DNA from: Lysobacteraceae bacterium
GTDB taxonomy: Bacteria > Pseudomonadota > Gammaproteobacteria > DSM-19610
Assembly (NCBI GenBank): GCA_020201295.1
Contig: JAIVHA010000017.1
Location: 1 to 13,707 of the forward strand
Reading direction: 5' to 3'
Length of the DNA stretch: 13,707 bases
The stretch's first letter is position 1. Each line of letters opens with the position of its first letter. This document shows, in pieces, positions 1 to 8,136 of this stretch. A model generated the notes under the pieces. That model was given only the letters and a program-made list of their open reading frames with translations. It did no database searches and had not been told where the DNA came from. Position numbers and translations under genes: made by a program.

Positions 1-197
1 TCGCCGTAGGCGCTGATCCAGACCTGGCTCATGCAGCCCTTGACCTTGTTGGCCTCGGTCTTCAGTTCCTCCGGCATGGGTGGTAACCCTTCGCCCAGCT
101 CGATGAGATACTGGTAGCGCTGGTCCCAGTCCTCCAGGAGTTCGAAGATGTCGACGATCTCGTCCAGGCTGCTCATCCCGATATCCTGTTCGTTCAT
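1..197 (-). CDS. sufE: SufE cysteine desulfuration protein, N-terminal part (cut by left window edge)
   Basis: SufE accepts sulfur from the cysteine desulfurase SufS as a persulfide and passes it to the SufBCD scaffold in the cytoplasm. The 65 visible residues begin MNEQDIGMSSLDEI. They contain the family features: an acidic N-terminal helix, the stretch RYQYLIELGEGLP, and VKGCMSQVW, whose Cys55 aligns with the sulfur-accepting cysteine. The C-terminal half lies beyond base 1. The ATG at 197-195 overlaps the sufA stop in an ATGA arrangement, which implies translational coupling. An in-frame ATG at 176-174 (MSSLDE) is an alternative start, preceded by AGGA. It is the last visible gene of the suf operon. 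The identification is firm; the start is uncertain by seven codons. Confidence 0.9.
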   Translation of the reverse strand, partial: MNEQDIGMSSLDEIVDIFELLEDWDQRYQYLIELGEGLPPMPEELKTEANKVKGCMSQVWISAYG

Positions 198-520
198 ACG
201 CTGAAGGACTCGCCGCAACCGCAGGCATCCTTGATGTTGGGGTTGCGGAACTCGAAGCCCTGGTTGATGGCATTGGTGCGGATGTAGTCCACTTCGGTGC
301 CATCCAGTGCCGGCAGGCTTTTCTTGTCCACCAGCACCTTGACGCCGTGGCTCTCGAATACCAGGTCGTCTTCTTGTGCCTGGTCGGCGTAGTCCACTAC
401 GTAGGCAAATCCGGAACAGCCGGACTTGCGAGTGCCCAGGCGCAGGCCCAGTCCATGGCCACGCTTCTCGAGCATGGCCTGTACATGTTTTGCCGCATTG
501 GATGTCAGTTCAACTGCCAT
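194..520 (-). CDS. sufA: SufA/ErpA-like A-type Fe-S carrier protein
   Basis: This is an A-type carrier of the HesB/IscA/SufA/ErpA family, 108 residues, the usual length. Such proteins receive a cluster from the SUF scaffold and hand it to apo-enzymes. The three cluster-binding cysteines are visible: Cys35 in RKSGCSGFAY, and Cys100 and Cys102 in DACGCGESF. The start has a good ribosome site (AAGAGGT, seven bases before ATG). It lies 15 nt after the DUF59 gene and overlaps sufE by four bases. SufA is inferred from operon context; sequence alone cannot separate it cleanly from ErpA or IscA. Confidence 0.92.
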   Translation of the reverse strand: MAVELTSNAAKHVQAMLEKRGHGLGLRLGTRKSGCSGFAYVVDYADQAQEDDLVFESHGVKVLVDKKSLPALDGTEVDYIRTNAINQGFEFRNPNIKDACGCGESFSV

Positions 521-535
521 GTTGCATACCTCTTG

Positions 536-916
536 TTAAAACAGGCCCAGTGAAAGCTTGGCTTCGTCACTGATGCGATCCTGGTCCCAGGGTGGGTCCC
601 AGACGAGGGTTACCCGCGCTGCGTGCACGCCATCGACCGCACGAACCGCGTCTTCCACCTGGCGTGGCAGGATGCCGGCCACCGGGCAACCCGGTGCGGT
701 GAGGGTCATGGCGATCTCCACCTGGCCCTGGTCATCGATATCGATGGCGTAGATCAGCCCGAGATCGTAGATGTTCACCGGGATTTCCGGATCATATACC
801 GTACGCATGGCGGCGATGATCCGGTCACGCAAGGGTGCGTCGGGTGGCAGGCTTTCGGGTTTTGGCTCCGCTTCCCGCGTCGGTGGTTCCCGGAAACGTA
901 CGGCTTTCACATCCAT
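536..916 (-). CDS. sufT: SufT, DUF59/MIP18-family Fe-S assembly protein
   Basis: This 126-residue DUF59 (MIP18/PaaD-like) protein is of the kind found in many suf operons, where SufT helps in Fe-S maturation under high cluster demand. Visible family motifs are DPEIPVNIYDLGLIY (about residues 42-56), LTAPGCPVAG with the conserved Cys of the TxxxCP motif, and VWDPPWDQDRIS near the C terminus. The first 28 residues are proline- and charge-rich and probably disordered. The start is five nt after the sufD stop, with GGAG eight bases upstream. Bacterial SufT is often longer (about 170-180 residues); this short form is mostly the DUF59 domain. Family assignment is firm; the exact role is inferred from its neighbours. 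Confidence 0.88.
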   Translation of the reverse strand: MDVKAVRFREPPTREAEPKPESLPPDAPLRDRIIAAMRTVYDPEIPVNIYDLGLIYAIDIDDQGQVEIAMTLTAPGCPVAGILPRQVEDAVRAVDGVHAARVTLVWDPPWDQDRISDEAKLSLGLF

Positions 917-921
917 GACGG

Positions 922-2255
922 TTACTCCAGTGTCTCGGTTGCGGTACGAATGGTGGCGGTCAGGCGTTCCATGGCCTGTTCACGCAGCGCGGGGATCTCG
1001 ATGGTGTCGATGACTTCCCCGGCAAAACCCAGGCACAGCATGCGCCGCGCGGAGTCCGTGTCGATACCGCGCGAGCGCAGGTAGAAGACCTGTTGCGGGT
1101 CCAGCTGGCCGACCGTGGTGCCATGACTGCACTGCACATCGTCGGCGTGGATCTCGAGCTGTGGCTTGGTGTCCACCTCGGCGTCGCGCACCAGCATCAG
1201 GTTGTCGTTGCGCAGTTGTGCATCGCTTTTCTGGGCCTGCTTTTCCACCAGGATGCGACCATCGAACACGGCGCGACCTTTGCCGAAGAGAATACCCTTG
1301 AATCGTTCGCGGCTGGTGCAGTTGGGCACGCTGTGACGGATATCCAGGTGGAAATCGGTCAACTGTCCCTTGCCCACGGTGTAGAGGCCATTCAGGTCGC
1401 AATGGGCCGCCTCGTGCTGGAAGCGGGTCTGGTATTCGGTGCGTGCCCAGCGCCCGCCGAAGGACAGGGTGGTGCCCTGGTAGCGGCTGCGTGCGTCCTG
1501 GGACAGGTAGAGACTGGACAGGTGCCAGGCGGTCCGGCTTTCCTCCTGCATCCGGTAGTGACGCAGTTCGGCGTCTTCCTGCAGCACCAGCTCGGTGACC
1601 TGGTTGTGGAAATACACCGCCTCGTCGGCACCGATGAAACGTTCCACCAGGGTGGCGCTGGCGCCGGGTTCGAGCACTATCAGGTTACGCGGCTGGTTGA
1701 GCAGCGCCTGGTCCTGTTCCAGGTTCAGGTAGACCACTTCGACGGGGCGGTCGAGCTGCACACCGGCCGCGATGTGCAGCAGCAGGCCGTCATGGATCAG
1801 GGCGGTGTTGAGGGCGCTGAACAAGTGTTCCTCGTGGGCACCGGTATGGTTCAGCCAGGTGGCCAGCAGCTTGGGGTCCGTGCCCAGGGCGGCGCGCAGG
1901 CTGCCCAGGGCCACGCCTGTGGGCAGTTCGAGTCCCGTGGCCAGGCGCGGGATACACTGGCCATTGACGAATACCAGGCGGTAGACATCCGTGGCCGGAC
2001 CGAGCCAGGGCTCCAGTTCCTCGTGCGTCCAGCTGTGCCCTTGTTCCACGGCCGGAGTGAACTGCTGCTGCAGCAGGCCCTCGATGCTGGTGTAGCGCCA
2101 GGCTTCCAGTTTGCGGTTGGGTACCGGCAGCTCGTTAATGGCACTGCGGGCGAGATCGCGGGTATTGCGCAGCCAGTCCGGTTCCGGGCCGGACCGTTCC
2201 GGTTCGGAACTGCTGGCCAGGGCACTGAACCAGCCGCGTTGTTCCATCAGGGTGC

Positions 2256-2259
<4 letters not shown>
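922..2259 (-). CDS. sufD: SufD, Fe-S scaffold subunit
   Basis: SufD (445 residues) pairs with SufB and a SufC dimer in the SufBC2D scaffold, where it is needed for iron entry. The diagnostic C-terminal beta-helix segment is intact: HADDVQCSHGTTVGQLDPQQ, whose Cys377 and His379 correspond to Cys358 and His360 of E. coli SufD, followed by FYLRSRGID. The N terminus carries WRYTSIEGLL, typical of the family. The ATG overlaps the sufC stop by four bases (ATGA) and sits behind GAGGAGG. Length is normal and no lesion is visible, in contrast to sufC. sufT follows directly; no sufS lies between. Confidence 0.96.
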
Positions 2260-2741
<482 letters not shown>

Positions 2742-2755
2742 GATTCTCCTGTTGC

Positions 2756-4204
<1,449 letters not shown>

Positions 4205-4225
4205 AGGCTTATCCGTCCGCTGTTA

Positions 4226-4250
4226 ATACCATAGTAATTTACTCGGGTAT
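4226..4250 (-). promoter_or_regulatory. IscR type-1-like operator upstream of sufB
   Basis: On the sufB sense strand the left half-site is ATACCCGAGTAA and the right half is TTACTATGGTAT, around one central base (4238). The half-sites agree at 10 of 12 positions as an inverted repeat, and the symmetry extends two further bases on each side (4224-4252). By my count against the type-1 IscR consensus as I remember it, 21 of 25 positions fit; the misses are two symmetrical bases and two in the right half. IscR with a [2Fe-2S] cluster represses such sites in Gammaproteobacteria. No iscR gene is visible here, so the regulator would act in trans. Confidence 0.68.
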
Positions 4251-4255
4251 TACAA
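4228..4255 (-). promoter_or_regulatory. Putative sufB promoter overlapped by the IscR-like site
   Basis: Read on the minus strand, TTGTAA (4255-4250), a 16-nt spacer and TATGGT (4233-4228) resemble a sigma-70 -35 and -10, each matching four of six positions. Transcription would begin near base 4221, leaving a short leader of about 17 nt. The IscR-like palindrome covers the spacer and -10 box, so bound repressor would block polymerase. The boxes alone are weak; the operator overlap is the main support. Confidence 0.4.
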
Positions 4256-4355
4256 TGGACCCCCTGGAGGTGGATTTCAAGACCTATTTGGGCAGGGCTT
4301 TTATCCGGTACAAATCCTGTGGCGATTGGCTAAACTATTGATCTTTACAATAAAT

Positions 4356-4384
4356 TTGAGTTTCGTCCAGGATTCTGATATGAT
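4356..4384 (+). promoter_or_regulatory. Predicted sigma-70 promoter for the small cysteine protein
   Basis: TTGAGT (4356-4361), a spacer of exactly 17 nt and TATGAT (4379-4384) form a strong sigma-70 promoter. The -10 matches five of six bases and is preceded by TGA, giving an extended -10 (TGn). The start of transcription would lie near base 4391, about 170 nt before the GTG at 4561. It fires away from the suf operon, with roughly 135 nt between the two predicted promoter regions. Confidence 0.55.
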
Positions 4385-4390
4385 CCCGCT

Positions 4391-4560
4391 TCCTTTCCCT
4401 CATCCAGCGGGTTCCGCCGCGGATGCCGAGGGTTCCTTCGCCCACCGGGGGAATCTCGACGGAACGGTCCTGGTACCGTACACCACGAAGCGATCGTGAC
4501 CATTACTGTAATGGCGCGCCCGACCATTACGCATTTGGCTTCTCGACAAGGAGAATGATT
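4391..4560 (+). other. Long predicted leader with CCATTAC inverted and direct repeats
   Basis: This stretch between the predicted promoter and the GTG start holds no recognisable gene. It contains a perfect 15-nt inverted repeat CCATTAC-T-GTAATGG (4500-4514). A second copy of CCATTAC follows at 4524-4530, within a repeated GACCATTAC (4498-4506 and 4522-4530). The single GTAATGG arm could pair with either CCATTAC copy in RNA, or the array could be a protein binding site in DNA. A clear Shine-Dalgarno AAGGAG occupies 4548-4553. Its function is unknown. Confidence 0.4.
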
Positions 4561-4845
4561 GTGAGCAAGGAACTGATGTTCTACTGCATCCCCCAGCAGG
4601 CGTTTATGCGCACCACGAATTGCGAAAACCTGCGCAAGCGCCCGGTGGGCAAGGCGCCCGCCGGTGCTCAACCCAAGCTGCGTGCCTGTGAACGTTGCAC
4701 CATGTATCCGCTCGTGGACGGTCGCAAGGTTCCCACCGTTACCCTCGAACAATACCTGGGTGGCGACAAGCCAAAGGTCTCCAACCTGCAGACCGTGGCC
4801 AACAAGAAAATCATCCAGGAACACCTGGCCCGGCAGGCCAGCTGA
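4561..4845 (+). CDS. Small four-cysteine protein of unknown function, divergent from suf
   Basis: I do not recognise this 94-residue protein. It is hydrophilic and basic, with no signal peptide or membrane helix. Four cysteines stand out: Cys9 (LMFYCIPQ), Cys21 (TTNCENLRKRP), and Cys43 and Cys46 in RACERCTMYP. The C-X2-C pair suggests a metal or Fe-S site, but that is inference. The C-terminal half (VPTVTLEQYLGGDKPKV) looks like an ordinary compact domain. The start is taken as GTG because AAGGAG lies seven nt upstream; an in-frame ATG at 4555 would be only one nt from that site. The gene has its own promoter and a strong hairpin after the stop, so it is probably monocistronic. Position beside suf hints at a link to iron-sulfur metabolism; nothing in the sequence proves it. 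Confidence 0.72.
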   Translation: MSKELMFYCIPQQAFMRTTNCENLRKRPVGKAPAGAQPKLRACERCTMYPLVDGRKVPTVTLEQYLGGDKPKVSNLQTVANKKIIQEHLARQAS

Positions 4846-4857
4846 CCCTCGTCTTCG

Positions 4858-4888
4858 GCCGGAATCGGGCGCCGAGCCCGGTTCCGGC
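4858..4888 (+). terminator. Strong GC hairpin after the four-cysteine gene, probable terminator
   Basis: The arms GCCGGAATCGGGC and GCCCGGTTCCGGC form a 13-bp stem with one wobble pair and a five-base loop, starting 13 nt after the stop codon. The following bases are pyrimidine-rich (CTCTTTCCTTTCCC) rather than a clean T run, so it may be an imperfect intrinsic terminator or a 3'-end-protecting hairpin. It separates the small gene from the sucrose cassette. Confidence 0.6.
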
Positions 4889-4919
4889 TCACGATCACCC
4901 TCTTTCCTTTCCCGGCGCC

Positions 4920-4948
4920 CTGAAGCCACTGGGCAGTTTGGGTATACT
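4920..4948 (+). promoter_or_regulatory. Possible promoter of the sucrose cassette
   Basis: TATACT (4943-4948) is a five-of-six -10 box. CTGAAG (4920-4925), 17 nt before it, is a poor -35 with three matches. It is the best candidate in the 214-nt gap before the kinase. The remaining gap holds a GCCCGC/GCGGGC hairpin (5009-5025) and nothing else I recognise. Confidence 0.38.
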
Positions 4949-5059
4949 CGAGCCATATCCGGGAAGACCCTGCGTCAATCCACCTCCCGTCATTCCGGAT
5001 TTCGTATTGCCCGCGGGTAGCGGGCAGTGCCTGAACAGCAACCTGATGAAAGCACTGTG

Positions 5060-5977
5060 ATGACGACAACATCTGCAGAACAGGCGCGTCCGGTCATCTT
5101 TGGCGAGGTCCTGTTCGATCACTTTCCGGATGGACAGCGGATACTGGGCGGCGCCCCCTTCAATGTCGCATGGCATCTGCAGGGCTTCGGCCTGAGGCCC
5201 CTGCTCATCAGCCGCGTCGGCCACGATGACAGTGGCAGTTCCGTGCTGGAGCGCATGGAACAGTGGGGCATGGACCTGCGGGGAATGCAGCAGGATGACC
5301 GATATCCCACCGGCACGGTCGAGGTGCGCATGCGCGAGGGTGGCCATGACTTCGCCATCCTGCCTGACCAGGCCTACGACTACATTCAATCGGAACCCGC
5401 CCTGCAACTGCTGGAAGGTAACGGCCACGGCATGCTGTACATGGGCAGCCTGGTGGGCCGTGGCGCCGTATCGCGCGCCAGCCTGGACAGCCTGCTGCGT
5501 CGTCTGCGCCTGCCCATCTTCGTGGATATCAACCTGCGCCCGCCCTGGTGGAACCTGGCCAGGGTGGAGGGCTCCCTGGCGCGGGCGCGCTGGGCCAAAC
5601 TCAATGACGAGGAACTGCGCGAACTGGTGGGTCGGGGAGCGGGCGACGACGAGGAGCGCCAGGTACAGGCGGAACTGCTACGCACCCGCTTCGATCTGGA
5701 ACTGGTGATCCTGACCCTGGGTGCCCGTGGCGCCGACTTCATCAGCGCGGGCAGTCGTATTCATGGGGCACCGGTAGCGGTTACGCAGTTGGTGGACACG
5801 GTGGGAGCGGGGGATGCCTTCAGTGCCGTGACCTTGCTGGGCCTGGTTCACGACTGGCCACAGGAGCAGATCCTGCAGCGCAGCCTTGCCTTCGCCAGCC
5901 GGATCTGTGCCCAACGTGGTGCCACAGCCGCCGATGAGGAGCTGTACCGGGGCTTCCGCCGGGAATGGAAATTATGA
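5060..5977 (+). CDS. PfkB-family fructokinase of the sucrose cassette
   Basis: This 305-residue ribokinase/PfkB-family sugar kinase most likely phosphorylates fructose to fructose-6-phosphate. The N terminus has VIFGEVLFDHFP and the sugar-binding di-glycine ILGGAPFNVAWHL (Gly30-31). The PfkB signature DTVGAGDAFSAV is present near the C terminus, with Asp252 as the catalytic base. The ATG at 5060 is preferred because the family usually starts about ten residues before VIFGE. An upstream in-frame GTG (5027) sits directly behind a GC hairpin and has no ribosome site. The gene overlaps the next by an ATGA. Fructose as substrate is inferred from the adjacent sucrose synthase, which releases fructose; other hexose specificities cannot be excluded from sequence. 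Confidence 0.9.
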   Translation: MTTTSAEQARPVIFGEVLFDHFPDGQRILGGAPFNVAWHLQGFGLRPLLISRVGHDDSGSSVLERMEQWGMDLRGMQQDDRYPTGTVEVRMREGGHDFAILPDQAYDYIQSEPALQLLEGNGHGMLYMGSLVGRGAVSRASLDSLLRRLRLPIFVDINLRPPWWNLARVEGSLARARWAKLNDEELRELVGRGAGDDEERQVQAELLRTRFDLELVILTLGARGADFISAGSRIHGAPVAVTQLVDTVGAGDAFSAVTLLGLVHDWPQEQILQRSLAFASRICAQRGATAADEELYRGFRREWKL

Positions 5978-8136
5978 CGCAGGGGCAGCAAGGGCACTAC
6001 ATCATCCTGATCAGTGTCCACGGCCTGATCCGTGGCCGCGACCTGGAGTTGGGTCGTGATGCCGATACGGGTGGCCAGATCCAGTATGTCGTGGAACTGG
6101 CCAAGGCACTGGCCGCCCGCGAGGATGTCTGGCGCGTGGACCTGCTCACCCGCCTGGTGGTGGATCCCAAGGTGTCGGCGGACTATGCCGAGCGCATGGA
6201 GCCCATCGCAGACAAGGCCTTCATCGTGCGTCTGCCCGCCGGTCCGCGCCGTTACCTGCGCAAGGAAGTGCTCTGGCCCTACCTCGACAGCTTCACCGAC
6301 CATGCCTTGCAGCATGTGCGCCGCATCGGCAAGGTGCCGGACATCATCCATAGCCATTACGCGGATGCCGGCTACGTGGGCACGCGCCTGTCCTCCCTGC
6401 TGGGCGTGACCCTGGTGCACACCGGGCATTCCCTGGGCCGGGTCAAGCGCGAGCGCCTGCTGGAGCAGGGCGTGAAGTCCGAGGTCATCGAGTCCCAGTA
6501 CAATATCAGCCAGCGCATCGAGGCCGAGGAAGTGGTTCTGGACCATGCCTCCATGGTGGTGGCCAGCACCCGCCAGGAAGTCGAGGAACAATACAGCACC
6601 TACGACAACTATCAGCCCAAGCGCATGCAGGTGATCCCGCCGGGCGTGGACCTGCGCCGCTTCCGCCCGGCCACGGCCACCGAGCTGAGACCGCGTATCT
6701 GGCAGTCCCTGCGGCGCTTCCTCACTCATGAGAAACGCCCCATCATCCTCGCCCTGTCGCGCGCCGACGAACGCAAGAACATCCAGACCCTGGTGCGCGC
6801 CTATGGCGAGCGCCCCAGCCTGCGCGAACTGGCCAACCTGGTGATCGTGGCCGGCAATCGCGACGACATCCAGGCCATGGAGCGGGGGCCGCGCCAGGTG
6901 ATGACGGAACTGCTGTTGCTCATCGACCGCTACGACCTGTGGGGCTCGGTGGCCATGCCCAAGCACCACGAGGCGGAGGACGTGCCGGAACTGTACCGGC
7001 TGGCGGCCCGCTCCGGTGGTGTGTTCGTCAACCCGGCCCTCACCGAACCCTTCGGCCTGACTCTGATCGAGGCGGCGGCCTGCGGCCTGCCCCTGGTGGC
7101 CACCCACGACGGCGGTCCCAAGGACATCCTGCGCCACTGCAAGAATGGCGTGCTCATCGACCCCCTGGAGGTCGATGCCATGGGCCAGGCCTTGGAAGAG
7201 GCCATCCGCGATCGCCGCCGCTGGAAGCAGTGGTCGCGCAACGGTCTCACCGGCACGCGCAAGCACTATGCTTGGGCCAGCCATGTGGACAAATACCTGC
7301 GCGCCGTGCGCAAGACCTGGGGCGGGGTGCACAAGCAGCGCCTGGTGGAGAGCGAGCGCAGCCGCCTGCCCACCATCGACCGCTTGCTGGTCTGCGACGT
7401 GGATGACACCCTGCTCGGCGACCGCGAGGCCCTGGAGGAACTACTGGAACGCCTGCGTCAGACCGGTCCCCATGTGGGCTTCGGCATCGCCACCGGCCGT
7501 TCCCGCGAGAACCTGGAGAAGCTGCTGAAACGCTATCGCATACCCGAACCGGATCTGCTGATCACCTCGGTCGGTGCCGAGATTCACTACGGTAAGAAAC
7601 GGGTATCCGACCAGCGCTGGCAGGAGCATCTGGATTACCGCTGGGACCCCAAGGCGTTGCGCGCTGCCATGGCGGACATGCCCGGCCTGCGGCTGCAACC
7701 GAAGAGCGAACAGCACCCCTTCAAGATCAGTTATTTTCTCGATAAGGAAGAAGCGCCCTCGCTGCGTGACATGGTGCGCTTCCTGCGCAAGCGCGACCTG
7801 CACGCCAATGTGATCCGGTCCCATTGCATGTTCCTGGACCTGCTCCCGGTGCGTGTTTCCAAGGGACTGGCCCTGCGCCACGTGGCGGTGCGCTGGGGCC
7901 TGAACCCGGAACGCTTCCTGGTGGTGGGCGGCTCTGGCAATGACGAGGGCATGCTGCGCGGCAACACCCTGGGTGTGGTGATCGGCAATCACAGTGCCGA
8001 ACTCGAGCGCCTGCGGGGCGAACCGCGCATTTATTTCGCCGAGGGAGAACATGCCCGTGGTGCCATTGAGGGTATCGACCACTACGATTTCCTGGGCGAG
8101 TTCCGTATTCCCGAAGAAGAAAGCCAGGAGACGTGA
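5974..8136 (+). CDS. sps: Sucrose-phosphate synthase fused to a sucrose-phosphatase (HAD) domain
   Basis: This 720-residue two-domain enzyme is predicted to join UDP-glucose and fructose-6-phosphate into sucrose-6-phosphate and then dephosphorylate it. The GT-B/GT4 domain (about residues 1-460) shows ISVHGLIRG, DADTGGQIQYVVELAKAL (Asp31 is the second Asp), HTGHSLGR, ALSRADERKN and the donor-binding EPFGLTLIEAAACGLP with the E-X7-E pair Glu358/Glu366. The HAD domain (from about 470) has CDVDDTLLG with nucleophile Asp475 and acid/base Asp477, IATGRSREN, and the metal-binding GGSGNDEGML. These catalytic residues are degenerate in some cyanobacterial SPS tails but intact here. The ATG at 5974 overlaps the kinase stop (ATGA); an ATG at 5965 would add three residues. 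It ends one base into the sucrose synthase start. Confidence 0.94.
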   Translation: MTQGQQGHYIILISVHGLIRGRDLELGRDADTGGQIQYVVELAKALAAREDVWRVDLLTRLVVDPKVSADYAERMEPIADKAFIVRLPAGPRRYLRKEVLWPYLDSFTDHALQHVRRIGKVPDIIHSHYADAGYVGTRLSSLLGVTLVHTGHSLGRVKRERLLEQGVKSEVIESQYNISQRIEAEEVVLDHASMVVASTRQEVEEQYSTYDNYQPKRMQVIPPGVDLRRFRPATATELRPRIWQSLRRFLTHEKRPIILALSRADERKNIQTLVRAYGERPSLRELANLVIVAGNRDDIQAMERGPRQVMTELLLLIDRYDLWGSVAMPKHHEAEDVPELYRLAARSGGVFVNPALTEPFGLTLIEAAACGLPLVATHDGGPKDILRHCKNGVLIDPLEVDAMGQALEEAIRDRRRWKQWSRNGLTGTRKHYAWASHVDKYLRAVRKTWGGVHKQRLVESERSRLPTIDRLLVCDVDDTLLGDREALEELLERLRQTGPHVGFGIATGRSRENLEKLLKRYRIPEPDLLITSVGAEIHYGKKRVSDQRWQEHLDYRWDPKALRAAMADMPGLRLQPKSEQHPFKISYFLDKEEAPSLRDMVRFLRKRDLHANVIRSHCMFLDLLPVRVSKGLALRHVAVRWGLNPERFLVVGGSGNDEGMLRGNTLGVVIGNHSAELERLRGEPRIYFAEGEHARGAIEGIDHYDFLGEFRIPEEESQET

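Noticed and set aside
4345..4956. Minus-strand frame of 203 codons across the four-cysteine gene
   Set aside because: It spans the promoter, gene and terminator hairpin of the plus-strand gene, which has a good ribosome site and coherent composition; the minus frame has neither.
5027..5059. Upstream GTG start for the fructokinase
   Set aside because: It abuts a GC hairpin (5009-5025), has no ribosome site and adds residues not typical of the family N terminus.
5848..7332. Long open frame on the minus strand (494 codons) opposite the SPS gene
   Set aside because: It mirrors the codon structure of the GC-rich sps gene, shows no known family motif and crosses the kinase/SPS junction.
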